Source of the DNA: Pogonophryne albipinna
Taxonomy: Eukaryota; Chordata; Actinopteri; Perciformes; Artedidraconidae
Length of the DNA stretch: 64,000 nt
Assembly: GCA_028583405.1 (NCBI GenBank)
Contig: CM053260.1
Coordinates: forward strand, 20,894,569 to 20,958,568
Direction: 5' to 3'
Shown piece by piece: positions 14,185 to 30,625 of the stretch. Each line of letters begins with the position of its first letter. The stretch's first letter is position 1. The translations under genes were made by a program, and so were the position numbers. The notes under the pieces are model-generated. The model saw nothing but the letters and a program-made list of their open reading frames with translations, did not search any database and was not told the origin of the DNA.

Positions 14185-15735
14185 ATCCCTGTCTCTGAGC
14201 TCAACACCACCCCCTATGCTCCTCTGTCGGATGTGGCTTGCATCACGCAGCAATGGCCGGGCTCTGTATCCATAGCAACAGCTGCCAGATGAGTGCAGAC
14301 TGTGGAGAAGATGGTGATGGTCGTCATAGTCTGCTGCCCCCATCTGGGCTAACAGGATATTACAAAAACAGAAGGAGAGGTCTTCCTAACAGAAATAGAT
14401 AATGCGCCACACTGGTGGATGTAGCAGAGTTTTCAGATTAAATATGTATATATTTGTCCTATCCCCTTGTGACAGGGATAAGCATGATTGTATGAGGTGG
14501 TGAAGCTTCAAACAGAGGGGGGTGTGTCCCTTAATAGCAAATGAAAACATTAACCTAACCCTCTCCTGATCATATCATAACAGGACCTGAATTTGAGCTT
14601 TTTGGTGAGATTGTAAGAGAAAAGGCTTCAGAAATCATAACGAAGCCAAAGAGAGAATAACAGCATAAAGATTGTATTGTCTTTTCCTGAGCTGATTGAA
14701 TATCTGTGAGCCTTAAATTAGGCACATGACCAATGGCTTTCATTGTGAGGCAACCAACAATCATTTTTTTACCTGACATCTGTTTTCTGGAGATAAAGAA
14801 ACACCGGACCCAAGATGGCCCGGGGTAAACCTCTGAACGCAGTCAATCCTGTCTATATGTGTGTGTGTCCTGGAGCCTGTTTACTATGTCCGAGATTGCT
14901 TTCATTGATCCTAGTTCTCCACAAAGGGAAAGTAAATCCTCAGAGGATTCATATCTGCACGTAGAGCAGGAAAAAGGGCTTCAGTGAAGATGTCAATCTC
15001 CCTGCAGCGATCTGACAGTGGATTGAGAGGAGCACAAGTGTGTGCGCAGTAGATTTGATGTTTCACATTAATCTCCCTTTGATTGTGGTAATTTGTGAAG
15101 TCTATTATTCGCACAAAATGAAAGACCATCTAATTTAGCAAACATCCTCTGGCCAAGGACCCCCACACTATCAATAATTCACAAACACTAATACAGTGCC
15201 CATATTATGATGTGTGTGTGCTGAACAGAATACTATAATTTCTCTATGTTATTGATATTCCTGTGATGATGTCTCCTGTGAGCCTCTACAATTGAAGCTG
15301 CGTCCCGAGAGGCTTGTGAATGAGAGGATCCATCATCCTCTGACACACAGGATGGTTTTGCATTTACTGTCGAGGAGTATTGCACTAGATGAGATTGCCA
15401 ACACTCATATTTAAAGTCCAGGAATATGATGTATAAAAAGTACAAACCGACCACTATGAAGTCATTTACATCCACTTACAACATCCGCAACAAACATGAA
15501 AGTGGATTATGATTAACACAAACCACAGAATAAGAGGTTTACGCTCACCAAGGCTGAGATTTGCTCTGCTAATGACGTGATTATTGACAGACTGATGCAT
15601 AAGCCAGTTAGAGTGTTTTGGAGGGAATTACCTCTCCATCATGGCCAAGTCACATTGAGGCGCAATTCATGACCAATGGGAGTATACGTCTCCTGTGGCA
15701 GGCCAGCTGATTTGCTCCCCCCTACTAAGAGAGCC
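14185..15735. other. unique intronic sequence, no feature recognised
   Basis: No exon or transposon end was recognised. Confidence 0.45.
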
Positions 15736-15739
15736 GATC

Positions 15740-16864
15740 AGCACTTTTAAAAAGAAAAAGACAGTGAGTGCAGACGATGCAGAGAAACTAGTCCATGCAT
15801 TTGTTACTTCAAGGCTGGATTATTGTAACTCCTTATTATCAGGGTGTACCAAGAAGTCAGTCAAGTCGCTTCAGCTGATTCAAAATGCTGCAGCTCGTGT
15901 ACTAACCAGTTAGGAAAAGGGACCACATTACTCCTGTTCTGGCTGCCTTACACTGGCTCCTTATAGAACACAGGATAGAATTTAAAATTCTTCTTCTCGC
16001 CTACAAAGCCCTTAATGGGCAGGTGCCATCTTACCTTAAAGAACTCATTATACCCTACTGTCCTACTAGGGCATTGCGTTCCAAGAATGCAGGGTTGTTG
16101 GTTGTTCCTAGAGTCTCTAAAAGTACAATGGGAGCCAGAGCCTTTTCTTATCAAGCTCCACATTTGTGGAATCAGCTTCCAGTTTGTGTTCGGGCGGCAG
16201 ACACCCTATCCGTTTTTAAGAGTGCGCTTAAGACCTTCCTTTTTGATAAAGCTTATAGTTAGGGCTGATTAGATTTAGCCCCTAGTTTTGCTGATATAGG
16301 CTTAGTTTGTCGGGGGACATCTTACTTCTTCCTTCTCTCTGTCTATACCTGTGTACTCTCATGTTCCGATTAACCCAGCTTCCCCAAATTTCTTTCTTTT
16401 TGGTGTCTATATACGCCGGGATCCGGAGTCATGGATGATCCTGCGGTCCTGTGTCCTGGATCGCGAGCCCTGGATCGCGAGTCGTGGCTGTGGTCCTGGA
16501 TCATAGGTCCTGGATGGATATCCTCGTGGATTCATCTTCCTATTATACACACATGCATTTCCAAACATTTGGACTACCTATGTTGCAAATGTATTATCTT
16601 TTCAATTTACACACGGCATCTATTGCACGCCTGTCCGTCCTGGGAGAGAGATCCCTCCTCTGTTGCTCTCCCTGAGGTTTCTCCCATTTTTCCCTTTAAA
16701 CTGTGGGTTTTCTCCGGAAGTTTTTCCTTGTACGATGTGAGGGTCTAAGGACAGAGGGTGTCGTATTGTCATACTGATATTCTGTACACACTGTGAAGTC
16801 CACTGAGACAAATGTAACATTTGTGATATTGGGCTATATAAATAAACATTGATTGATTGATTGA
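15740..16864 (+). mobile_element. 5'-truncated L2-type LINE with 3' UTR and (ATTG)n tail
   Basis: The segment carries the C-terminal end of an L2 ORF2, a long 3' UTR and the terminal phrase GGGCTATATAAATAAACATT followed by repeated GATT. Such short-unit tails are typical of fish L2 elements, which are usually 5' truncated. The 5' edge is approximate: similarity begins where the ORF reads VSADDAEKLVHAF. The 3' UTR also contains imperfect repeats of CCTGGATCGCGAG near 16457-16520. No clear target duplication was found. Confidence 0.85.
15758..16262 (+). pseudogene. L2 ORF2 C-terminal fragment, frameshifted
   Basis: The first part reads VHAFVTSRLDYCNSLLSG and SLQLIQNAAARVL, the well-known block after the reverse-transcriptase core of L2/CR1-type LINEs. 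A stop (TAG) and a frameshift occur at about 15911. The adjacent frame then continues RKRDHITPVLAALHWL, KALNGQVPSYLKELI and, at the end, LWNQLPVCVRAADTLSVFKS and ALKTFLFDKAYS. The catalytic reverse-transcriptase and endonuclease domains are absent. This is an old dead copy that makes no functional enzyme. Confidence 0.85.
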
Positions 16865-17022
16865 GTGTGAGAGAATACAAGAGGGACAGAAGGAGAATAG
16901 GAATGATGACAGAACAATGGAGATGATGATAAGTCAGGTGAAGCTGGAAAATGAATGATGACGTTTTAAAAGGTTGCCAAAAAACAATATGATTTTGGTC
17001 ATTGAATAATGTGATAGCGAAG

Positions 17023-21330
<4,308 letters not shown>

Positions 21331-21332
21331 TA

Positions 21333-21610
21333 TGGGTGACTGTGGCTGCGAGGGAGTGCGGTTTTCTTTCAACCAGAAGGTTGTGGGTTCGATCCCAGCC
21401 CATGCAGTCAACATGTCGATGTATCCTTGGGCAAGATACTTAACCGTGAGTTGCTCCCGATGGCATGGCCAACGGTGTATGAATGTTAGTTCCTAGAGTA
21501 ACATACACTGCTCTGTATGAATGGGTGAACGACATGTAGTATGTAAAGCGCTTTGAGGGGTCGTAAAGACTGGATAAAGCACTATATAAGTATAGTCCAT
21601 TTACCATTTA
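21333..21610 (+). mobile_element. tRNA-derived SINE
   Basis: The head contains a pol III B box, GGTTCGATCC, at 21386-21395. The middle reads ATCCTTGGGCAAGATACTTA and GTATGAATGGGTGAACGAC. The tail is AAGCGCTTTGAGGGGTCGTA and GCACTATATAAGTATAGTCC. This arrangement is a familiar fish SINE with a tRNA-like head and a LINE-derived tail. The A box is degenerate, so the copy is probably not transcribed by pol III. It is not a functional tRNA gene. Confidence 0.85.
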
Positions 21611-21614
21611 AGTA

Positions 21615-22780
21615 TTTGCCAGTGGGGTTAATACTGTGTTTCTTTCATAAGCCTTACTAAAAAGCATTTCAAAAAGAAGTGAAGTACAACACACGATTTG
21701 ATGCATTTCGATGTGAATTTGTTGGCTTTTTTTAGCTTCTCTTTTCTACATCAAGGCTCTCCTCTATAGCAAAGAACCCAACTCCTTCTGAGAAATCAGC
21801 AAAGAAAACGTAAACTACCAAGGACACACGGTTGATGGATGATGTTTATGTTGTTATTAATTACATAGTAGAACCACAAGTTCGTAAAACATGCCTCTTT
21901 AATTTTCACAATTTCTCAAAATATATTTCACATATATTCAGGGCTCAATGCTTGTACTCGGCCTGGTTAGTAGCAGAGAGAAGCACAGAGCAGTGTGCCA
22001 CTGAGCCATGGGAGAATTTTGGCCAAACATGAAGACAGGACGGACAGACAGACTGGGGATCAGCTGGCTGGGAGTGCTCAGTCAGTAATCACTGTCAGCA
22101 GCTCACATAGTGCACAATCATGTGCCTGGACACAGCCATGCAAATGAATCCAAACTCACAAACATGCTGCTGAAACACTAAGGGTCGGATGTAAAAGATA
22201 GGTGTATGCAGAACAAACGCAAGCACACCTTTTCCCACACATAAACTAGTACTCCAAAAACATGTGGATATCACGCATAATTCAGACGATACCTACACAC
22301 CGTTCCCTTGAGCAAGCCGAGTTTGATATGGTGAAATGGAAATAAAGAAATTATGAATTAATAGAACACAAAACAGTTAGTTATACATCTACAACTTTCA
22401 TTTACCTATTTTCATTTTTCCCTACAGTGCACTCCGTTGAAGCTGCAAATACACCGAATTGTTGATGCATCTTATCTTGGCCCCACATCTTTTGCTTTGC
22501 TTATCCTTAACCCACACACAGGCTGACAAAGAGCAGACAACTCCATCTTTCACTGTGACAACTAACACTCAATAGAACAAAGAAATAAGCACACAATGAA
22601 TAAACGTTGCCCACTGTATGACAACAGCAACACTCCCGCATTCAGACGGACTATTGAAGCCCCTTTGTGCAGACAGTCTGTTACTTTTTTAGTAAGTGTG
22701 CGGCACTTGCAAGTGATAATGGATGTCAAGTCGGAAGTCTGTCTCTCACTCTACGAGCCTTTCCCACACTTCCTGACTCA
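21615..22780. other. unique intronic sequence, no feature recognised
   Basis: AT-rich sequence without recognisable features. Confidence 0.45.
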
Positions 22781-22790
22781 CTCACATCAC

Positions 22791-23414
22791 TAGGGCTGAA
22801 CGATTAATCGATTTTAAATTGAAATCGCGATTCGAGATGATGCGATTATCAAATCGCAAAGCCTGCGATTTTTTTAAACTTTTTTTTTTCAAACTTTTTT
22901 TAACTTTTTTTTTTTTTTGTGTGTCAGTCATCCACACCAATCAGCAGTGCTGTGCTCCACATGTACCAGCCATTGTTAATCAATCAGAAGTGGCCCATGA
23001 TAGAAGGTGATAGACAGATTGATCCAATCACCTGCCAAGTGCTTTTGAAAGTGCCTGCCCTTTCCAAATGGCTTCCAATGGAGCTTTAGATCGTTTGGTG
23101 AAACAAACCATCGGGGTCAGGTTAGTAATGCTCCATCACATGTTTCTATTAAAGGGTGAATCTTAAACTGAAGCTTGACTTTAAAGCAACCCAACGGAAG
23201 TTTCATGTAAGTTTAGTTCTTTCACTCGTAGCTCGGGCTGCGGGGGTGCTAGAGACGGGAGCACGTTGATATGACCTTCCTAGCCGGAGTTATGGCCGCA
23301 TTTTACAATAAACTTCCGTTGGGTCGCTTAAAAACAAATATCGCAATTCGAATCGCAATCGCAATATGTCAGAAAAATCGCAATTAGATTTTTTCCCAAA
23401 ATCGTGCAGCCCTA
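22791..23414. mobile_element. non-autonomous hAT-like element (624 bp)
   Basis: Ends are TAGGGCTGAACGATTAATCG on the left and, reverse-complemented, TAGGGCTGCACGATTTTGGG on the right. A perfect 8-bp target duplication, CACATCAC, lies at 22783-22790 and 23415-23422. The subterminal regions are full of AATCG/CGATT motifs in both orientations. No transposase is encoded. A smaller inverted-repeat element is nested inside at about 23185-23327. Confidence 0.93.
23185..23327. mobile_element. nested inverted-repeat MITE flanked by TTAA
   Basis: Arms read CAACCCAACGGAAGTTT on the left and, on the right, AAACTTCCGTTGGGTCGC. TTAA is present at both sides (23181-23184 and 23328-23331), the target preference of piggyBac-type transposons. 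The copy is about 143 bp with no ORF of note. The assignment to piggyBac is an inference from TTAA alone. Confidence 0.6.
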
Positions 23415-23517
23415 CACATCACTCTGACATTTCAGTTTGCTGAGGCAAGATGCAGTGAGCTTACTCCCATATAGTTCCCAACATAGACAAATTAAGTACA
23501 ACCTCCATGGCTCGGTG

Positions 23518-23749
23518 CAGTGTTTCCCCTACCATTGTCTTGGAGGGGCACTGCGCCCCGCCAACGGAGCCCTGCGCCCCCCCTGAAATTCAAGGTGTTT
23601 AAAAATAAATAAAATATATATAGCACCAAATTGCAACTAATCTATATCTACTGTCACTTTTCACATTGAACATGTGCTCTTTTATTAAATAAACTAAACG
23701 CTTTCATTTTAAGTTGTGAGTTTAGTGTTTTTGACCCTAAGAAACACTG
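23518..23749. mobile_element. probable short hAT-like MITE, CAGTGTTTC ends
   Basis: The left end CAGTGTTTCCCCTACCATT is a familiar fish transposon terminus. At the right, GAAACACTG at 23741-23749 is the inverse of the first nine bases. I found no matching 8-bp target duplication, so the right edge may be wrong. Confidence 0.5.
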
Positions 23750-24157
23750 ATGCATTAATCAATAACAATAATCCACAGCTCCTCTCTCTGCTCCAGAGGA
23801 TTAAAAATATATATCCCAATGCCACCTATCCCAATGCCACCCACCCCCCCAGCTGGACCTTTTAAAACCACCAGACTCAGTTTTACGTTTTCCTTTGTGA
23901 TTCGAAATGGGTATAATATCGCTGTTGGTGGATTTTTTACAATGGCAGGAGGGCTCAGTTGGAGTCAGATGGAGGCAGCTGGGGTTAACAGGAGGAAGAG
24001 GAAAGTAGGGAAATATGCAGAGATAGAATCAGAGCTGCAGGGGCAAGGACGTAATACATGGGCCAAATCCTCTTTCAAAAGCCTTGATTTCTACCAAGAA
24101 CAGTCTTTAAGACTACATTCATTTACTTTTAAAAAAGGTGGAAAAAATAACAGTATA
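23750..24157. other. unassigned stretch with an open plus-strand frame
   Basis: A frame from 23819 stays open into the hAT-like element at 24166 and includes a basic stretch, NRRKRKVGKYAEIESEL. It resembles nothing I can name, and it ends inside the transposon, so the apparent length is partly accidental. It could be an eroded transposon gene piece. Confidence 0.3.
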
Positions 24158-24165
24158 TTCTCAAT

Positions 24166-24990
24166 TAGGGATGCACGATATTGGTTTTTTGAAACCGATA
24201 CCGATACCTTCCTGCTTCTCAAGACCGATACCGATAACCGATAATAATATAATATATATATTAAATGTACCTGTAGTTTTTGCACACCTGGTGGTAAAAA
24301 AAAGACTAGTAGTGAGCAAATGACATGAGCATTACTACTATGAACAAAACAAAGCCAAACAGTTTTGACTCTTCAAAGTGACCATATTTATTTTCCCAAA
24401 TAAAGTTCTTGCCTTTTTCAAAAGCCTCGTCGATAGGTAAAAGCCCCGGTGCCTTTGCAGCTGGCTTTGGATTCGCCGCTAGTTTAGCAGTGCAGGCGTC
24501 TTCGTACGCTTTTAACACACCATCGTAGCGATGGCGATGTTTCAGGTGACTAATCAGGTTGGAAGTATTATAGCTCGTTGCCTTTTTCCCTCCTCGTGGA
24601 ACTTCTGCATTTGTTAATACAAATAGCAAGCGAACTATCTAACTCTGAAACTTTGAAATAGTCCCATACTACCGACGACATGTTTGTTTACTGTCCTGGC
24701 TTCACGGCCGCACACTATTTACGTCACAGCCAGGCATGAGTTAGGGAGCGCTGGATTTGTGAAAAACTCCCCTCTTCCTAAACCACTAATACCACAGTAC
24801 TGGCAAAACGGGAGGAGCCGAGTGAAAAACAAGCGCCCCTCATCCCAATCCACCCACACCGCAGTATTTTTTCTTTTTTTTTACTCCAAAAATATATTGT
24901 ATATTATCGGGGCTATTAATACTTGTATCGGGTTTATCGGGATGACGTCATAATTCCTATTATCGGGCCGATAATTATCGTGCACCACTA
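24166..24990 (-). mobile_element. non-autonomous hAT-like element, BED-remnant family, copy 2
   Basis: Same ends as copy 1 (TAGGGATGCACGATA on the left; GTGCACCACTA at the right edge). A perfect 8-bp target duplication, TTCTCAAT, lies at 24158-24165 and 24991-24998. It is 825 bp and in the same orientation as 6550-7380, with only scattered substitutions and small indels between the two. This indicates recent mobilisation of the family by a helper transposase. Confidence 0.95.
24380..24681 (-). pseudogene. BED zinc-finger N-terminus of a hAT transposase, frameshifted (copy 2)
   Basis: The same minus-strand arrangement as in copy 1: ATG at 24681, Trp-Asp-Tyr-Phe opening, a Cys, then a frame slip into NAEVPRGGKKATSYNTSNL and HLKHRH. 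One linker residue differs (Ala to Thr). The frame break is shared with copy 1, so it predates amplification of the family. No catalytic domain follows. Confidence 0.8.
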
Positions 24991-25098
24991 TTCTCAATTA
25001 ATTGTAACTATAAAAAAAAAGATTTAATCTGAGGTAAAAAAGGGCTTTTGACTGTTCTTTACTTTAGACGCACTCTCCTGATATGTTTGGGTTTAAAG

Positions 25099-25680
25099 TA
25101 GGGCTGTCAAACGATTAAAAAATTTAATCAGATTAATCACAGCTTAAAAATTAATTAATCATGATTAATCACCATTTGAACTATGTCCAAAATATGCCAT
25201 TTCTTTATGTATATTGTTGTGGGAATGGAAAGATAAATGAAAGAAGGCGGATATATCCATTTAACATACAGTATCTATGTTTATTATAACATTTTTCTGT
25301 GTGTCAAAATGAAAGACAACCCACACACCTATCAATCATCAAACCGTGGGGTCTTAATTCATTACGTGTTGATTTCTATCAACGGGGGAGTACTTCAGGA
25401 AAGTCGACAGAGGGGGGGGGGGGCGGCGGCGGCTAGTGGACAGAGTGCGAACGTTGTGATCAGCTGTTTTAGCGCAGTTCTCCAGTGAAGGGGGGGAGAG
25501 AGAGAGTCTCCCTCCGCAGCCGGTTGGCGTAGTTTTGGCACAAATCCGTTGTACAGACCGACGTTAACAGCAGCCCTGTCTGTGCACACGGAGACCGACT
25601 CTGTCGTCCGGTGATCTAACCGCCTTCTGGAAAAGCTTCACAAGTACGTCGGTACGCAAATGCGCTTTGTGACACAAGTT
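25099..25680. mobile_element. truncated hAT-type element, left end only
   Basis: The start TAGGGCTGTCAAACGATTA followed by many AATTAATC/GATTAATC repeats is a familiar fish hAT terminus. No matching right end (the inverse, ending GACAGCCCTA) was found before 26100, so it is truncated or its end is eroded. A G run and GC-rich sequence at about 25410-25600 could be its old 5' leader. The right limit is a guess. Confidence 0.6.
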
Positions 25681-26353
25681 TCAGATTACGCACATAACCT
25701 GCGTACCAGTTATGTGCACCCCTGTACTACAGCAAAAGTATTCTCCGTCGGGACTTCCTGCAACAACACCGACATTATCAAAGATGTTCTATTGAGAAGA
25801 CGATCACTACGTGACAAAAGTTTTCAAAACCGTTTCTGGTCTTCCAGCCTGTGAAAACAGTTATATAATGTATTTCGTGGCTCTGGCTTGAGCTTTCAAA
25901 AGCCTGAGAAAATAACCCTGATTATGTTATTCTACAGAAAGGCTGGATTACCGACTCAAGTTGGACCAATATCAGTAACTACAGGTGAGGATATCTGAGA
26001 CTTGGCTGGTCTGATTTGGATCATTCTTGATTAATCTGTCTGTTGCATGTTGAGTGTAACGTACGATAAAACTTCAAACCCCATGTCCGGTAAAAGGAGG
26101 GGAGTAGGATAGAGCTAGAGATGATTTGGAAAGATGATGGCATAAGAGTAAGGGGGATAGACAGAAAAGATGGTGAGGAGAACATTGGAAAACTAGGCAG
26201 GAAGCACCACAAAGAGGGTCGGGCAAGCAAGAAAAGAGGAGGTGAAATGTGAAGAGGAAGGCATGGAGGCCTGGCAGGGGGCCAGGGCAGGGAGTGTGCC
26301 ACAGATGTGCCTCCGCCACCCAGGGGGGAATGTGCTGAGTGGGCCGGAACGCC

Positions 26354-26386
26354 CTACACACACACACACACACACACATACACACG
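26354..26386. repeat. short (CA)n microsatellite
   Basis: CA dinucleotides interrupted once by TA. Confidence 0.9.
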
Positions 26387-26399
26387 CTCAGGCCTCACT

Positions 26400-29300
26400 A
26401 GCCAACGCCACTAAAGAGATGGGACCACCCACATAGTTTATAGAGACTGTAGACGTCAATCACATTGTCAAGTGTTTCTCACTTTAATTGGCTGGATGAT
26501 TCAAATTAATTCTCTGAATAACGGTGCTTTTTCTTTTTACTCCAAAACCATTTGTGTCAAAGGATGGGTTTTTGCATTTTTTTCTGACAAGTTGACATTT
26601 ATCTGTGTTGTCACCTGTTGATATCAGTTGTATCAGTATTTGTGTTCTCTCCTAGCCCCCATGAGTATAGACGACAGGTGGCTCACTGGGGTCTTGCCTG
26701 CTATAAATGTACGCTCTCTAAGTACTGTAAGAGTGTCCTCGAGTGGCACATCCGCAAGTTAAAATGGATGAGAATGGCATCTTTCCCTTAAGAAGACCTC
26801 CCCCTGTGAGCTTTATCTGGCTGCCGTTTCACGTCCTTCGGTGAGCTTTGAAGGCTGGATCCTCACCATGGCTGAGGATTTTTAGGAGATCAAGAGAAAT
26901 GGAAAAAAGTACTAAACGTCAAAAACAGTGACACAGCGAGCTCTGTTGCGGCGAGGGCTCGGTGCTCAAGGGATTGTGGGCGGTTTAATGGCGTGGGGGA
27001 AAAGAGATGTCGTCATTGCTAAATAGACTCAGAAAAAAAATCTGGGTTAAACCGCTGTGATTCTAAATATGATACTGATGACTCTCCACCTGTCCAACAG
27101 CCCCACCATCAGCCCTCTGGTATGCAGACACCTACAGTCATCCTCTGTTTAAATATTATTTTAAACCAACGCCAAACAGACAGCAGTGCGGAAATGTCTG
27201 CCTCATTCCTCATCCTTATGACTTCCTCTGCTCTTTTGTCTACAATTTGTGGAATGATGGAAATTCTACATCTGTATTCCTGTTATGGCAGGTGAGCTTT
27301 GAAGTGAAATAACAATCTGTATGATGCAGAGACAGGGGTTGCACATTCATCATAATACAAGTGAACCAAAGGCACAGTGAAGGCGGTATTTGTCTTACCT
27401 GATGGAGTGACGGAAGAAGAATCATCATCATTGTCAAGCAACATCGAGGTAACCAGGACGATGGAGGGGAGAGAGGGAGAGAGAAGAAAAAAGGGAAACA
27501 ACATTAGAAACCTTGTGGTCAAGATGAGCTCAGTTTAAAACAAGACGAATATAATAAAGAGACGAGGCATTGTATTTGACATGTATTCTATAGTTATGTA
27601 AACTCATTTGACATGCTGGCATTACAGTACATTGAGCTAAATGCTAATGTTAAAATCAACTATGACAATGTTAACAATTTTTGTTTGACATGTTAGTTTC
27701 TATCATGTGTTCATTAGTAAATTATCAGCACAGCTTAAAATGATGGGGATATCATTCTCAGAGTATTTGGTCATAAACTAACAAAAGCAAGATTGTACCC
27801 CTGATAATGGTGCTATATAAACAATTCCGAAATCACTTAAGTAGTAACTATTCATCTTGAGGAATACATGAATGTCTGTGAAAAAATATATGATTCAGCC
27901 ATTGAAAATGTGATCACCTTAGTCAATGCGATTAATCCTCTGAGCACGAGTGTCAATCCATCAAATCAGAAAGGCCTCTATTGTGGATTTAAATGTAATA
28001 TCTGCAGTGTTTCCAATCTACTGTAAGCTCTACTTGTAAAATATACAAAGCCACATAAGAGAATATTAGCAGACCAAGAGCAAATAAAAAAATTGACAAA
28101 TTGGACCTGAAATCAGGATTGACCTGAGATCAGCTGTAGATTGTTTTATGATCCTTAGATTTGGAATCAATACACTGTGCAAACGACATGCATATCGCCT
28201 GATGTGCTTACAACGCATCGACTACTTGCTTCTCCATAATCGTTTGTAAACTCCGCAGAAAAAGTTTCAGCGTAACTGCTAAAGTAATCAAAAGTTAAAC
28301 AGAAAGCCATACATTGAGATGAAGCACATGGGCACCACTATGTTCTGCTCCAACAGCCTTTAGAGCACTATTTATTTCCATAATATGAAAGGGAATAGGT
28401 GATTAGGATCCTATTACAAATCCTCACGGTAAAAAACGTCTAGCCTTGGTAACCCAAAGTAAATACTGAACTGGTTCTACTCTAAACACCATCACATCAT
28501 AACGCGCCACAGGTCCTGGCAAGCCTGAGGAGTCGCAGATGAATATGTTGGGGTGGAAATTGACTTTGTTTTAATTAGGTGCTCGGGGTTCGTGGTGTTG
28601 ATGTTAGCGCTCATGCTAAGTCTGAGGCCTTAGCGTTAACTCAAGAAATGTGCAAGAGCGAGAACCAAAGCTAACGTTACACAGAGCTGGAGCTGCTGAG
28701 TGTTTGCCTTAGAGGCTGGCTGGGCAAAGGGAGAGGTGTAACTCTGCAATACTCTCAACTCATAAAAGCTAAAGAAAGACACCAAGACTCACCACCAGCA
28801 CTAATAAAACACAGCAACACCGCCATTGGCAACACGTGTGCACACAAAGTCACGGTATAAACGAGGGGGGAAGTAGATGGACTTGTAGATGTAATTAATG
28901 TGCACAGAAACGTTAAATGTTAAGAGTGTGTGCATCACACATGCAAATGCAAGCTGCCACATACTTAAGCAAATACAGCATGACAAAGCAGCCCTTCTCA
29001 CACATCTCTGCTTTACAGAAATAAAGCACGTATTCTGAGCTTTACTAGGTGCCTTGCTTTTCAAAGGTCACAGGTTAATATGTGATTATCCAAAATAAAA
29101 GGATGCATTTGTAATTAAGTATGTTTTGGCCTTACACTACAACCTGTTATTTATATCATATTGTGTTACTGTATGCCTATGTTACTAATGTTAGTTTTAA
29201 TGTATATTTACACATCACTTTTGAAAGAACATTTAGTAACACATTTTTGTGTTGTTAAACTGTATCATATTTGTAAACCGTTTTCCATTTGAATATCCAG

Positions 29301-29990
29301 CAGGCTTGTTGAGTTTTGATTTGACCACTTATTAAATGTAAATCAAAAATGTAATGTATTTAAGCTTCGTTTTGGTCTCAAGCGACTCCTGATTTAGCTT
29401 TAGTGTTTAAATCAATGTCTATGAGAGCTGCGAGACTCAACTACTACAACAGTTAAGTTGTGGGCCTTAAAAACAACACTAAGAGCTTAAAAGACGCTTA
29501 AACTCTCAATAGAACTGAATTGAAGGTTCTATTTGAGTTACAAGTGACACCTTTCACATGACACTTTTGCCCTTTGACCCATTGTCCACATACAAATATT
29601 GATAATTCCATCTTAAACATTTACAGTAAACAGCGCATTATGTCATTTTGACAGCCGGGTGAGCAAGCCTTCTATAAATAACCATGGTGACAGGGAATAA
29701 GGGCAAGTCTGTCCCAATGTCTACCAGTGTATTTATACTCAACAGAAAGCATCCTCCACTGCTCTGAATGTAAGTTACGTTGGAGCAACAGTTGGGGAAA
29801 GTCAAGAGGCAGTAACACACAAGGTTTGCATTGTCCATAGGACATAGCTCGGTTTTAAGGGATCAGGACAGGAAGGGAACACAATTACCTGCACAGTATG
29901 CAGAATAACAAATGCTGGAAGCCACATGTTGTTTTAGGCAAGGTTGTTTTTAGCTAAATGCTCAGTCTTGTTAACATAAGTCTACAGACA
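26400..29990. other. unique intronic sequence
   Basis: No gene or transposon was recognised. The one item of note is the AG/GTAAGA site at 27398-27399 on the minus strand, listed separately. Confidence 0.45.
27390..27425 (-). promoter_or_regulatory. candidate recursive (ratchet) splice site
   Basis: On the gene's strand, TCTTCTTCCGTCACTCCATC is followed by AG and immediately by GTAAGA: a 3' splice site joined directly to a 5' splice site at 27399/27398. Farther upstream the strand is strongly pyrimidine-rich (about 27440-27500). This is the form of a recursive splice site in very long introns. The alternative is the donor of an unknown small or first exon: the same frame reads MLLDNDDDSSSVTPS just before the junction, after a hydrophobic stretch. 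Confidence 0.35.
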
Positions 29991-30007
29991 AAGCAGACCG
30001 CTGACAC

Positions 30008-30315
30008 TAGGGCTGCTCAATTCATCGTATTTTAATCGCGATTACGGCTTGCAACGATTACGAAAACAACGTAATCGAAATAAAACGATTATTTTTTTAT
30101 TATGACTTTTTTTAATACTTTTTTTTTTTTTGGTTTTTCAGTTGAATTATAAGTTCAGGGTAATCAACTGTTAAAAATATACTGTTCAAATTTTTTTTTT
30201 TATCCAATAAATGGATGTTTTCAAAGTCAATGAATAATCGCATTTAATAATCGCGATTACAATTATTGACCCAAATAGTCGAGATTATGATTTTTGCCAT
30301 AATCGAGCAGCCCTA
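30008..30315. mobile_element. short hAT-like MITE (308 bp)
   Basis: Ends are TAGGGCTGCTCAATTCATCG and, reverse-complemented, TAGGGCTGCTCGATTATGG. An 8-bp target duplication with one mismatch flanks it: GCTGACAC at 30000-30007 and GCTGACAT at 30316-30323. The interior is AT-rich with AATCGCGATTA motifs near both ends and no ORF. Confidence 0.92.
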
Positions 30316-30534
30316 GCTGACATCTCTCACACATCACATCCAGTGGAAAAGAGAGAGTAAAAAAGAGCAAAATGATGAGGAGGGAGAAACATGTGAGAGG
30401 TAAGAGCTTTGTGATGTGAGGAGGTAATGAGAGTTTGTTATTAAATGCTTGTTAAATGCAATTAATATTATTCAAAAACTGGAGCTTGCTTTCCATTTCT
30501 GCCTGCTCAGAATCGTGCCACATTACTCATCGGT

Positions 30535-30625
30535 TTCAAATCAAATCAAGTTTTATTTATACAGCACATTTAAAAGCGATTTTTGGTCGAGCCAAAGTGC
30601 TGTACATGTAGTAAAAACACATTAC
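30535..30625 (-). repeat. LINE/SINE 3' tail fragment, minus orientation
   Basis: Read on the minus strand it has GTACAGCACTTTGGCTCGAC and then GTGCTGTATAAATAAAACTT followed by GATTTGATTTG, a form shared by fish LINE-derived tails. It may extend to about 30790. Confidence 0.6.

Noticed and set aside
14765..14785. AG/GTAAAA on the minus strand
   Set aside because: Preceded by purine-rich sequence, so not a credible acceptor.
21333..21405. Possible tRNA gene from the B-box motif
   Set aside because: It is the head of a SINE: no complete cloverleaf, and it is followed by SINE body and LINE-type tail.
23819..24244. 141-codon plus-strand ORF
   Set aside because: It runs into the hAT-like element at 24166, so its end is accidental, and it resembles no known protein.
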